Shown here: piece by piece, positions 34,463-42,469 of the stretch
Numbering within the stretch: the stretch's first letter is position 1
How the letters are laid out: the number at the start of each line of letters is the position of its first letter
Assembly (NCBI GenBank): GCA_945862495.1
Contig: CAMAYM010000002.1
Coordinates: 15,028 to 79,027, forward strand
DNA length: 64,000 bases
Source: Bordetella parapertussis
GTDB lineage: Bacteria > Pseudomonadota > Gammaproteobacteria > Burkholderiales > Burkholderiaceae_B
Direction of reading: 5' to 3'
Program-made: the position numbers and the translations under genes
Notes under the pieces: model-generated
The model's input: only the letters and a program-made list of their open reading frames with translations
Databases searched by the model: none
Told to the model about the DNA's origin: nothing

Positions 34463-34707
34463 CAAACATGATTATGGTGGCGATGAATGTCGCAGCGTTT
34501 CAACCGTTGAGTGAGTTTGAACAGCGTATCGATGCCTATATCCGTTCGTTGAAAGATGTGCCTTTAGCCGAAGGTCACAAGCAGATCTACTATCCAGGCG
34601 AGATGGAAAAATTAGCCGATATTCAAAATCGAAAACAGGGCCTGTTACTGCCAGAAGATACGCTGTCAGATGTGCTGCGTGTGGCCAAACATGCGGGTGT
34701 GTTGTAA
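34459..34707 (+). pseudogene. Remnant of an Ldh-family (malate/L-lactate/ureidoglycolate-type) dehydrogenase, C-terminal 82 codons
   Basis: The frame reads MVAMNVAAFQPLSEFEQRIDAYIRSLKD ... IYYPGEMEKLADIQNRKQGLLLPEDTL. This matches the C-terminal end of Ldh-family NAD(P)H dehydrogenases (MlcD/YiaK/AllD type), where a F-x-P-L-x-x-F, an R-x-D and a Y-x-P-G-E segment are the normal tail. About three quarters of a roughly 340-residue enzyme is absent. There is no catalytic histidine or cofactor-binding region left. The piece starts directly at the stop of the preceding esterase, with GTGA overlap, so it may still be translated. The rest of the gene was not found in the window. Confidence 0.75.
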
Positions 34708-34761
34708 GAAAAAAAATAGTTATAAAGTGATGGTTTAAAAATATACAAAGGGGTAGAGACG

Positions 34762-35130
34762 ATGGAATTCAGTATTCAACACGCGAAGGACAAGCCTTTT
34801 TCGCACGATGGCTTACGTGAGTATTTTGACTATCGCGACCTCGGGATCTTTGATTCAACCAAGGGGGCTGCCGTGATGCATGTCATCCGCGCCACCAAGG
34901 GTTGTAACGCAGCGGGCGAGTGGCATCGCCACGAACTGAACTTCCAATTCGTGTACGTGCTTAAAGGCTGGGCAATTTTTGAATACGAAGGTCACGGCGA
35001 ACACAAACTCGTCGAAGGGACCTGCGTACATCAACCCCCCAACATCCGTCATCGTGAAATTAGTCACTCGGATGATTTTGAAGTGCTTGAGATCGTATTG
35101 CCAGGTCAGTTTAAAACGGTTGCAATGTGA
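34762..35130 (+). CDS. Small cupin-domain protein
   Basis: 122 residues, a single beta-barrel. The metal-binding pattern GEWHRHELNFQFVYVLKGWAIFEYEG contains two histidines, a glutamine and a tyrosine, with a third histidine in IRHREISH. Specific activity is unknown. AAGGGG stands nine bases ahead of the ATG. The stop overlaps the GTG start of the hydrolase gene by four bases (GTGA), indicating coupling. It heads a row with the hydrolase and the dehydrogenase gene. Confidence 0.75.
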   Translation: MEFSIQHAKDKPFSHDGLREYFDYRDLGIFDSTKGAAVMHVIRATKGCNAAGEWHRHELNFQFVYVLKGWAIFEYEGHGEHKLVEGTCVHQPPNIRHREISHSDDFEVLEIVLPGQFKTVAM

Positions 35131-36170
35131 GTGTGACGCGACGACGTTGGTTGGGAATGCTCGGCGGTGTCGGACTGACAGGCGCGAGTATGTTTGGCTT
35201 TCCCGACCTCGGTATTGCTCAAGCTAGCAAAGACTTAAAGGGCTCAGAGTCCTCATCTGATCCCGCGATAGAAACCATTAAAAATCCTACAACTGGCCGT
35301 TTGATCAAGTTACGTGCACGTCTGCCTAAAGAGCATGTCCCGACAGGATTGATTCTGTATTCGCCAGGTTTAGGCAGTGGCGTCTCGAATGGCCAAGCTT
35401 GGTGCGAGACGTGGCGCCAAGCCGGCTATCTTGTGGTGACGCTTGCGCACCCTGTGACCGATGATTCCCTTTGGCGAACCAGTGACAAGCAGAGTTTCAA
35501 AGCCAACATGCAACTGGCGCTCGCCGGACCGCAATATGGTTTACGGGTGTCCGACTGTAGTTTCGCGTTAGACCATTGCTTACAGTCTGCAAAGCTTGCA
35601 CCCTACATTGATCCTGCAAGGATAGGCTTGGCCGGGCATTCTTATGGCGCACTCACAGCCCAAACGATTGCCGGTCAGCCGCTCGGTGCCAACACCATGC
35701 GGGACGCACGCATCAAGGCCGTGATTGCATTTTCGCCCGGTGCCACCTCGCCCGAGCGTGCAAAGTCCATGTCCAAAGTAGAGATCCCTTTCTTTTGCAT
35801 CACAGGTGATCACGATCAGTTCGTGACGTTTAAAAAGGATGCTGATGCCATACGACTTGGTGTGAGTTTGGCCAATCGAGAATCGGTGTTCGCCAATCTG
35901 CCTGCGGGGAAAAAGCTTCAACTCAAGCTACACGATGCGGACCATATGAGCTTTGCGGGCGAGAGGGTGGATCCCAAGCGCTTTAGTCGCGATATTAAGG
36001 TGACCGAGCAAGGCAATCGGATGTTGTGGGGACGTGTCAGTCAGATGACGACCGCGTTTTGGGAATATTATCTGGCTGCGGAGGGGCGTTCAGTGCCCGC
36101 GACAAAAAAGGCTTTTGAAGAGAGGCTATTAAAGCTTCAAGGTCCTGGTGACGAATTAAAGTTTGGATAA
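35127..36170 (+). CDS. Tat-exported alpha/beta hydrolase (dienelactone hydrolase / chlorophyllase-like)
   Basis: 347 residues with a GTG start. The N-terminus VTRRRWLGMLGGVGL is a twin-arginine signal, so the enzyme is probably exported folded to the periplasm. The nucleophile elbow is GLAGHSYGALTAQ (serine), and the expected acid and histidine are in TGDHDQF and HDADHMSF. Substrate is unknown; related proteins hydrolyse esters or lactones. Coupled to the cupin gene upstream by overlap. An extracytoplasmic hydrolase beside a Bug receptor and catabolic genes suggests release of a carboxylate from an ester outside the cytoplasm; that is inference. Confidence 0.82.
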   Translation: MSVTRRRWLGMLGGVGLTGASMFGFPDLGIAQASKDLKGSESSSDPAIETIKNPTTGRLIKLRARLPKEHVPTGLILYSPGLGSGVSNGQAWCETWRQAGYLVVTLAHPVTDDSLWRTSDKQSFKANMQLALAGPQYGLRVSDCSFALDHCLQSAKLAPYIDPARIGLAGHSYGALTAQTIAGQPLGANTMRDARIKAVIAFSPGATSPERAKSMSKVEIPFFCITGDHDQFVTFKKDADAIRLGVSLANRESVFANLPAGKKLQLKLHDADHMSFAGERVDPKRFSRDIKVTEQGNRMLWGRVSQMTTAFWEYYLAAEGRSVPATKKAFEERLLKLQGPGDELKFG

Positions 36171-36233
36171 AAGATACCTGAATTGTTTTATGCTTGTTCG
36201 TTAAAAAATTATTATTACTTTTAGAGATTTGTC

Positions 36234-37295
36234 ATGAAAATTATTGTGCTGCCAGGTGATGGCATTGGTGTGGAAACAGTTTCAGTTGCGGTCGACGCAC
36301 TTGAGTTTATTTCTAAAAAATTCAAACTGGATTTGTCGCTCAAACACGATATCGCTGGTCACGAGAGTCTGATCAAGCACGGCACCACGATTCATCCCGG
36401 CCTATTGGAGTCTGTCAAAAATGCAGATGGTCTGATTTTGGGCCCGATGGCAACCTACGATTTTAAAGATGAATCTAAGGGTGAGATCAATCCATCAAAG
36501 TTTTTCCGCAAGAGCCTCGATCTTTACGCAAATATTCGTCCCGCCAAGACGTTCCCGGGTTGTGGCACCGCTCACAAGCCGCTAGATCTCGTCGTTGTGC
36601 GTGAGAACACCGAAGGCTTTTATGCCGACCGCAACATCGAGTCAGGCGGCAGCGAAATGTTAATTACGCCAGACGTCGTCGTCTCCTTACGTCGTATCAC
36701 TCGCCTTTGTTGCGAGCGTATCGCACGTTCGGCGTTCGAGCTCGCCATGACCCGCAGAAAGCATGTCACCGTGGTGCATAAAGCCAACGTGTTGCGACTC
36801 GGTGATGGCATGTTCATCGACTCTTGCCGCTTGATTGGCCAAGAGTTCCCCGAAGTACAAATCGAGGAAATCATTGTTGATGCCATGATGGCGCACGTTG
36901 TCCGTACACCGGAGCGCTACGACGTACTGGTCACCACCAACATGTTTGGCGATATTTTGTCCGACTTGACTGCAGAGTTGTCTGGCAGTTTAGGGATGGC
37001 AGGCTCAATCAATGCCGGTGATCACTACGCCATGGCGCAGGCGGCGCATGGCTCCGCACCGGATATCGCTGGCAAAAATCTCGCGAATCCTTTCTCGCAG
37101 GTGTGGTCTGTGGCGATGCTGTTGAACTGGTATGGTCAGCGTAAAAACAAGCCACAGTTTGTGACTGCTGCACAAGTGATGGAAACGGCCATGGCGGATG
37201 CGATTGCAGCTGGTGAGTCGACCTCAGACATTGGTGGCAAGCTCGGTACCAAAGAAACTGGACAAGCGCTTCTAGAGCGCTTGTCCAAGGCCTGA
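36234..37295 (+). CDS. Isocitrate/isopropylmalate dehydrogenase family protein
   Basis: Cytoplasmic NAD(P)-dependent oxidative decarboxylase of 2-hydroxyacids, 353 residues. The start MKIIVLPGDGIGVETV is typical, as are VVRENTEGFYADRN, the lysine in VVHKANVLRLGDG, and TTNMFGDILSDLTAEL with the metal-binding aspartates. The tail HGSAPDIAGKNLANPF fits. Specificity (isopropylmalate, D-malate, tartrate, homoisocitrate or another) cannot be set by eye, and the leu operon is absent, so a catabolic role is more likely than leucine synthesis. It is 63 bp downstream of the Tat-hydrolase gene on the same strand and convergent with the AhpD-like gene five bases later. Confidence 0.9.
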   Translation: MKIIVLPGDGIGVETVSVAVDALEFISKKFKLDLSLKHDIAGHESLIKHGTTIHPGLLESVKNADGLILGPMATYDFKDESKGEINPSKFFRKSLDLYANIRPAKTFPGCGTAHKPLDLVVVRENTEGFYADRNIESGGSEMLITPDVVVSLRRITRLCCERIARSAFELAMTRRKHVTVVHKANVLRLGDGMFIDSCRLIGQEFPEVQIEEIIVDAMMAHVVRTPERYDVLVTTNMFGDILSDLTAELSGSLGMAGSINAGDHYAMAQAAHGSAPDIAGKNLANPFSQVWSVAMLLNWYGQRKNKPQFVTAAQVMETAMADAIAAGESTSDIGGKLGTKETGQALLERLSKA

Positions 37296-37300
37296 GGGAC

Positions 37301-37720
37301 TTAACCTGCTTTGTTGAGCGCCTCGATTTTTTTGAGCGCGCCAGCAATCGCGTCGCCCGACAAGTTGATGGCAGGAATACCTCGAAAGACAAACGCAATG
37401 CCTGCAACCGCTTGCAGCTCTTGCACTGAGGCACCTGCGCGCAGTGCAGCGACAGCGTGGTTTTCTGCCGCTTGCGAAAGGTTCATTAACAACATGCCAA
37501 ACGCCATCAACTGACTAGTCTTTAAATCCAGCGCTTCAGGCTCAAGCAGTTGAGCACGGAGACGCTCAATACCCTCGGTCATCTCAGCAGCGGTATTGAC
37601 ACCAAGTGTGATTCTTGAGTGGATCCGGTCCGGTACAAAGCCCAGAATATGTTTGTAGTTTTCTTCGAGCGCATCAATCTTGCTTTGATTACTGCTCTGT
37701 TGATTGTTGTCGTTGCTCAT
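37301..37720 (-). CDS. AhpD-like (carboxymuconolactone decarboxylase fold) protein
   Basis: About 139 residues from the ATG at 37720 (a longer frame to 37795 would overlap the amidohydrolase gene and is less likely). The helical motif ENHAVAALRAGASVQELQAV resembles the CMD/AhpD domain. The redox C-x-x-C of AhpD is not present, so it is not a standard peroxidase partner; a decarboxylase-type or structural role is possible. It is downstream of the amidohydrolase and Bug genes on the same strand and probably in their transcript. Confidence 0.65.
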   Translation of the reverse strand: MSNDNNQQSSNQSKIDALEENYKHILGFVPDRIHSRITLGVNTAAEMTEGIERLRAQLLEPEALDLKTSQLMAFGMLLMNLSQAAENHAVAALRAGASVQELQAVAGIAFVFRGIPAINLSGDAIAGALKKIEALNKAG

Positions 37721-37745
37721 AGGCGTTCGTCTAGGTGAGTCTGAA

Positions 37746-38651
37746 TCAGCGTTGATATGGTTTGAAGCCGTAGAGGCGTTCAGCATTCGTGACAAACAGT
37801 TTTTGACGTGCGGCGTCGTTAGGAATCCATGTTTCCAACAAATCGATTAAGTCGATGTCATCAGGCATTCGGGTATGGATACCTGGGTGAGGCCAGTTCG
37901 TTCCCCAGACACAACGATCGACGTGGTGTGCGAGCAAGGTTTCCGCAAAAGGTTTGATGTCAGGGTATAGCGGCATACCGATCGCGGGTGCGGGAACCTC
38001 AGACATCCGGTACAAGCTAGAGATCTTGACCCAGGTGTCAGGCTTTTGATCCAGCAGGCGGCGCAAGGCTAAAAATTCTTCAGAATCAATACCGTGGCTG
38101 CCGCGTACTCGCCCCAGGTGATCAAATACCAAACCGACTGGACACGCCATCAGACGCTTTTCTAAGCCTGTCCAATCTGTACCATTCAGAATATTGATTT
38201 CGATATGCCAGCCAAAATCAGCGATCAGGTCTGCAATCGCTTCGAGGTCGCGTGTCGTGGCACCGTTAGGATATTGGTCCATCAGGCGGGCAGCCCGAAA
38301 GCCTGCATCGTGTAAGCGCTGAATATGCGCTTTGGGTGTACCAGGCGCAATCGCAGCAACACCGCGAAAGCGCTCTGGATCCGTCTTGATAAAGTCTTCG
38401 GTAATGCTGTTGTCAAAACTATAAATCGAACCGTGAACCTGCACGCCACGATGCACACCCATGATGCGATGCATATTGAGCCAGGATTCCCGCGTGCAGA
38501 CAGGTGGACTGTACTTGCGGGTGGGATCCATGGGATAGCGATCCACCTGATCAAAGATATGCGCGTGACAATCGATCGTGCCAGCAGGCAATTGTCGCTT
38601 GGGTGCGCGCAAATCTAGAATGGGAGGCAGCGGTGTGGCGTGTGCGTTCAT
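37746..38651 (-). CDS. Amidohydrolase, 2-pyrone-4,6-dicarboxylate lactonase (LigI)-like
   Basis: 301 residues, TIM-barrel of the amidohydrolase-2 family. The first-strand motif is GTIDCHAHIF (H29, H31), later VFDHLGRV (histidine) and VWGTNWPHPG (catalytic aspartate region; here the pattern W-G-T-N-W replaces W-G-S-D-W). LigI-like enzymes open pyrone lactones in lignin-derived aromatic breakdown, but many relatives act on other lactones or decarboxylate. The N in GTNW where aspartate is usual is also seen in the LigI group. It is six bases downstream of a Bug receptor gene, so the receptor may bind this enzyme's substrate or precursor. Confidence 0.8.
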   Translation of the reverse strand: MNAHATPLPPILDLRAPKRQLPAGTIDCHAHIFDQVDRYPMDPTRKYSPPVCTRESWLNMHRIMGVHRGVQVHGSIYSFDNSITEDFIKTDPERFRGVAAIAPGTPKAHIQRLHDAGFRAARLMDQYPNGATTRDLEAIADLIADFGWHIEINILNGTDWTGLEKRLMACPVGLVFDHLGRVRGSHGIDSEEFLALRRLLDQKPDTWVKISSLYRMSEVPAPAIGMPLYPDIKPFAETLLAHHVDRCVWGTNWPHPGIHTRMPDDIDLIDLLETWIPNDAARQKLFVTNAERLYGFKPYQR

Positions 38652-38657
38652 GATGAC

Positions 38658-39644
38658 TTATGGATTGAGGACGATATTGGCCGCTTTGCCGATTTCTTTA
38701 TTCGAGTTGTAGTCTTTTTTGACATACTCTTGAAACGCAGCACGGTCCATGGGAATAATTTCCACACCGAGTGCCTTAAAGCGTTCTTTCACACTGTCAC
38801 GCTCAAGTGTGTCTTTCAACGCTTTGGTTAGCTTATCCACGACAGGTTGTGGCATGCCTTTTGGTCCAAAAATACCGGTGTAGGTCATCATGTCAAAATC
38901 TTTGACGCCGAGTTCTTCAAACGTTGGCACGTTAGGGAGTAAGGGTGAGCGCGTCTTGCCTGTTTGCGCCAACGGAATCAGTGCGCCACTCTTGATGTGC
39001 TGAAGTGATGCGGTGAGCTGATCCATCATCGTGTCCACCTGGCCGCCGATCACATCGACCAAGGCTGGACCACTTCCTTTGTAGGGAATGTGATTGAGTT
39101 TGATGCCCATTTTTAGCGCGAGCAATTCGAGTGCAAGGTGCTGAGTCGAGCCGTTACCGGCTGAACCAACAGAAATAGGATTTTTGTCTGTTTTGGCGCG
39201 TGCTGCAAAATCAGCAAAATTTTTCATCGGGCCTTTGGCTGAGGCACTCAACACAATCGGCACGGCATGAATGGGCCCAATTGCGACTAAGTCAGTCACG
39301 GGGTTGTAGGGCGATGTCGTTGTGAGCGCAGGGGCAATTGAGATTGAACCACTTGAGCCCAAGAGTAATGTGTAGCCGTCAGGATTCGACTTCACGACAC
39401 CAGTGCTACCAATAAAACCACCTGCACCGGGCTTGTTTTCGACAATGACCTGCTGACCGAGCAGTTCGGACATCGTGGGGGCAACGCCACGTGCTGTAAT
39501 GTCAACGTTACCGCCTGGCGCCCAAGGCACTACCAGTTTGATGGGCTGTTTTGGGAAGTCCTGTGCCTGGGCCTGTGGGCCCACAGCAAAACCAAAGGCG
39601 CTGATCGTCAACGCCAGGCTGGGTAGAAGTCTAGATAGTTTCAT
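38658..39644 (-). CDS. Bug family solute-binding receptor (tripartite tricarboxylate transporter type)
   Basis: About 328 residues. A Sec signal (MKLSRLLPSLALTISAFGFA... ending AQAQ) is followed by QPIKLVVPWAPGGNVDITAR, the conserved Bug motif, and later ENKPGAGGFIGST. Bug proteins bind carboxylates in the periplasm and pass them to TctAB-type membrane subunits. No TctA/TctB gene is in the window. Bordetella-type genomes have many orphan Bug genes. The ATG at 39644 has GGAG upstream and is preferred over the frame start at 39755. It is divergent from the DapA-family gene. Confidence 0.92.
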   Translation of the reverse strand: MKLSRLLPSLALTISAFGFAVGPQAQAQDFPKQPIKLVVPWAPGGNVDITARGVAPTMSELLGQQVIVENKPGAGGFIGSTGVVKSNPDGYTLLLGSSGSISIAPALTTTSPYNPVTDLVAIGPIHAVPIVLSASAKGPMKNFADFAARAKTDKNPISVGSAGNGSTQHLALELLALKMGIKLNHIPYKGSGPALVDVIGGQVDTMMDQLTASLQHIKSGALIPLAQTGKTRSPLLPNVPTFEELGVKDFDMMTYTGIFGPKGMPQPVVDKLTKALKDTLERDSVKERFKALGVEIIPMDRAAFQEYVKKDYNSNKEIGKAANIVLNP

Positions 39645-39823
39645 TGTGGTCTCCGTGTTGTTGGGAGAGCGCCAAGCGTTTGAAAGAAACGCTCCGAAGC
39701 CCGAGCAACTGTTTTTGGTATCGCTTAGACTATTGGTTTTAGGGGCAGGGCGCAAGCCATTTCTAGCGCATTCTTTATGCTAACGTAACGCGCACTGCAA
39801 TCCTCTGGGTATACCCTGCCTGG

Positions 39824-39849
39824 ATCGTTTAACCGAATCGTTTAACCGA
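39824..39849. repeat. Tandem direct repeat of 13 bases in a divergent promoter region
   Basis: ATCGTTTAACCGA occurs twice in direct contact (39824-39836 and 39837-39849), and AGCGTCCAACA directly after it matches partly as a decayed third copy. It lies 36 bases before the DapA-family GTG and 180 bases from the Bug gene start. Repeats of this size with 13-base spacing can be regulator half-sites, but no regulator gene is adjacent. Confidence 0.5.
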
Positions 39850-39885
39850 AGCGTCCAACAGGTTCGCAAAGAGACAAGGAATAAA

Positions 39886-40821
39886 GTGAATACATTTAAC
39901 GAGACTGCCGAAGGCGTCTACCTCATTACCGTCACCCCATTCAAGGACAACGGCGAGCTTGACCTGCCCAGTACCGATCGTATGGTGGATTTCTGCCTGG
40001 AGCGCGGTGTGACGGGCCTAACGATTTTGGGCATCATGGGCGAAGCCACCAAGCTGACCGCCGAAGAGTCCCGTCAATTTGTGCGTCAAGTGCTCGCCCG
40101 CGTACAGGGTAAAGTGCCTGTCGTGGTTGGTGCCTCGGCCGCTGGTTTCGCGCCGATGAGCGAGTTGACCAAAAGTGTGATGGACATGGGTGCCGCCGGC
40201 GTCATGGTCGCACCACCGTCGAGCGTACGGACGGATGATCAGATTTGTAGTTACTTCGACATGGTGACCGAGACCCTCGGACCCGACGTACCGTGGTGCT
40301 TGCAGGATCACCCGACCTCAACCGGCGTACAGATGTCCTCAGGCGTCGTATTGCGCATTTTGAAAAACTCACCTACCTGCGTCATGCTCAAGCATGAGGA
40401 CTTCCCCGGTCTGGCCAAGCTTTCGGCTGTGCGCACCGCGATGGAAAAAGGTGATCTGCGCAAAATCTCGATTTTGACCGGAAATGGTGGCGGATTGTTT
40501 CTGCCCGAAGAGCTGGTGCGTGGCGCCAACGGTGCGATGACAGGTTTTGCTTATCCCGAGATGATGATCGACGTATGCAATGCCTACAAGGCAGGTAATG
40601 TGGATCGTGCCTTTGATATTTTTGATGCGTACTTGCCGTTGGCACGCTATGAGCAGCAGGCCGGCATTGGCTTGGCAGTTCGCAAGCATATCTTGGCACA
40701 GCGCGGCGCGATTGCTTCGGCTGCCGTCAGAAAGCCTGGACCCAAGCTTTCCGCGCTCGACTTGGCTGACATCGCACGGCTTATTTCCAGACAAGAGAAA
40801 AGACTCGCAGCGTTGGGTTGA
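39886..40821 (+). CDS. Dihydrodipicolinate synthase (DapA) family lyase/aldolase
   Basis: 311 residues, class I aldolase TIM-barrel of the DapA/NanA family. The Schiff-base lysine is K169 in CVMLKHED and the GxxGE motif is GIMGEATKLT (about 49-58). The usual proton-shuttle tyrosine (Y-N-x-P) is replaced: the motif reads LQDHP with Q140 at that place, so the chemistry may differ from DapA. The GTG at 39886 has AAGGA upstream. It is followed 59 bases on by an RraA-like aldolase gene, so the two probably act in one pathway ending in pyruvate. True DapA of lysine synthesis is unlikely in this setting. Confidence 0.85.
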   Translation: MNTFNETAEGVYLITVTPFKDNGELDLPSTDRMVDFCLERGVTGLTILGIMGEATKLTAEESRQFVRQVLARVQGKVPVVVGASAAGFAPMSELTKSVMDMGAAGVMVAPPSSVRTDDQICSYFDMVTETLGPDVPWCLQDHPTSTGVQMSSGVVLRILKNSPTCVMLKHEDFPGLAKLSAVRTAMEKGDLRKISILTGNGGGLFLPEELVRGANGAMTGFAYPEMMIDVCNAYKAGNVDRAFDIFDAYLPLARYEQQAGIGLAVRKHILAQRGAIASAAVRKPGPKLSALDLADIARLISRQEKRLAALG

Positions 40822-40880
40822 TTCACCGCAACGTTTAATTTTTAAAACACCTCATCACGTTAGTGACCCGGAGAGTACTC

Positions 40881-41594
40881 ATGGTAGATATGCACATTGA
40901 TCCCAAGGTAAGAGATATCCTTGCTGGAATTTCCACCGCAACCTTGACAACAATTTTGCTCAAGAAAGGTTTGCGTAACGTCTGGATGCGTGGGACGAAG
41001 CCCATCCGTGCCGGTCAGCCGCGTTTGGTCGCGCGTGCGTTTACCTTGCGCTTTGTACCTGCCCGCGAGGACTTGGCGACACCCGAGTCCTGGTCGTCAC
41101 CTAAATCGACACGCGGCGCGATCGAAGACATGCCCGAAGGTTGTATCGCCGTGGTGGATTCGATGGGTGTACAGGACGCCGGTATTTTTGGTGATATCTT
41201 GTGCGCACGGATGGCAAAAAAGAAAGTCGCAGCTCTGGTGACGGACGGTGTCGTGCGCGATTTGGCGGGTGTGCTCGGTACAGGGCTGCCAGTTTGGTGC
41301 TCGGGCGCTGCTGCACCGCCATCCGTTGCAGGTTTGACCTTTGTGGATTGGCAGCAACCAATCGGTTGTGGTGGTGTAGCCGTGTTCCCAGGCGATGTCG
41401 TGGTGGTGGATGATGATGGCGCAGTCCTGATTCCAGCCGCATTGCTCGATGATGTGGTGACCAGTGCAGCCGCTCAAGAACAACTTGAAAACTGGATCAT
41501 GAGTCAGGTCGAAAAAGGCCATGCGTTGCCAGGGCTATATCCGCCCAACGCAGAAAACCTGGCACGCTACAAGGCTGAAACAGGTCAGAAATAA
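40881..41594 (+). CDS. RraA family protein / HMG aldolase-like
   Basis: About 237 residues from the ATG at 40881 (GGAG at 40870-40873). The family motif is GIFGDILCARMAKKKVAALVTDGVVRD, with the glycine-rich metal site and an R-D pair. The family includes RNase E inhibitor RraA and 4-hydroxy-4-methyl-2-oxoglutarate/4-carboxy-4-hydroxy-2-oxoadipate aldolases. The length is above the roughly 160 of RraA, and beside a DapA-family gene and a LigI-like amidohydrolase an aldolase role is more likely: cleaving an acyclic oxo acid to pyruvate. Such aldolases act late in the protocatechuate 4,5-cleavage or gallate pathways. Confidence 0.82.
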   Translation: MVDMHIDPKVRDILAGISTATLTTILLKKGLRNVWMRGTKPIRAGQPRLVARAFTLRFVPAREDLATPESWSSPKSTRGAIEDMPEGCIAVVDSMGVQDAGIFGDILCARMAKKKVAALVTDGVVRDLAGVLGTGLPVWCSGAAAPPSVAGLTFVDWQQPIGCGGVAVFPGDVVVVDDDGAVLIPAALLDDVVTSAAAQEQLENWIMSQVEKGHALPGLYPPNAENLARYKAETGQK

Positions 41595-41619
41595 TTAAGC
41601 TGAGTTTTTTAGTGCGTTC

Positions 41620-41650
41620 AAAGGCCTGCACCTTAATGCAGGCCTTTTTT
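41620..41650 (+). terminator. Intrinsic terminator overlapping the end of the convergent PAP2 gene
   Basis: AAAGGCCTGCA (41620-41630), loop CCTTAA, TGCAGGCCTTT (41637-41647) form a perfect 11-pair stem followed by a T-run (41645-41650), a strong terminator for the RraA-like gene. The stop codon of the opposite PAP2 gene (TAA, complement of 41633-41635) lies in the loop, and the right arm codes for its last residues. Confidence 0.85.
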
Positions 41651-42469
41651 ATGCTGAGGACCAAAAGAGCGCCAGGTAAACCAGGCAATACTGATGCTTG
41701 CGATGGCAGCAGCGACCCATTGCGCGGGTTTGGTTTGTGGGAAATCAATCGTCGTCGTCAATAAGATATAGACGCCCACCAAGCCAGCCACGCTGATGAT
41801 GCGCATCAACCATGCTTGCGGGACTAAGGCGTGCGCGGGGATGGATTTTGTCAGCCAAGCGCCGGCGATCCCGCTAAATAGGCCCACTGCAGCACCTGCA
41901 CACACATCGGCAGGCCAATGTGCACCGACTGCAATACGCGCCAAGCCAGCCAGCGTCGCGGCAACAAACAGCCAGCGATAGGCGCTGCGTTTGTGTACTT
42001 CTAGCGAAAAATAAAAAGCCGTCAATATCGCAAAAGCCGTCAGCGTATGACCGGAAGGCATTGAAAAATACGTCAGCGTTTTGCCTATGATATAAAAACT
42101 TGAGGGATCCAAAATCGCAGCAGGGCGGGGCATTTCTAAAGCTTGTTTCAATACATTCGAGAGAATACCGGAGATCGCACCACCCACGAGCGCTGCAGGC
42201 AGTAAGCGCGGTGCAAGCACCAATAAGGGACACGCCAACGCGAACACCCCCCAACCGTTACCCAGCATATTAAAACTTGCCCAAAAAATTTCTGGCAACA
42301 CATGCGCGACACGATTGAGCTGAAGAAACAATTGGGGTTCTGGCGCAAACAACCACAAGCCAAGCCAGACGGCGAGGGGGACCAGGCACCAGAGAAAGTC
42401 TTTGGCATACACAGTCTGGATGGTGCGCGCTGAGGCGTTGCCCTGTGGAGTAGAGGTGTCCTGACTCAT
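41633..42469 (-). CDS. PAP2 family membrane phosphatase
   Basis: 278 residues with about six membrane segments. The three-part phosphatase motif is complete: KQALEMPRP (K-x6-R-P), PSGHTLTAF and RIAVGAHWPADV (S-R-x5-H-x3-D type). These enzymes remove phosphate from lipids such as undecaprenyl diphosphate, phosphatidylglycerol phosphate or lipid A. The stop lies inside a terminator loop and the start overlaps the end of the GT9 gene by four bases. Next to glycosyltransferase and flippase-like genes, action on an envelope glycolipid is likely, but the lipid is not known. Confidence 0.88.
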   Translation of the reverse strand: MSQDTSTPQGNASARTIQTVYAKDFLWCLVPLAVWLGLWLFAPEPQLFLQLNRVAHVLPEIFWASFNMLGNGWGVFALACPLLVLAPRLLPAALVGGAISGILSNVLKQALEMPRPAAILDPSSFYIIGKTLTYFSMPSGHTLTAFAILTAFYFSLEVHKRSAYRWLFVAATLAGLARIAVGAHWPADVCAGAAVGLFSGIAGAWLTKSIPAHALVPQAWLMRIISVAGLVGVYILLTTTIDFPQTKPAQWVAAAIASISIAWFTWRSFGPQHKKGLH

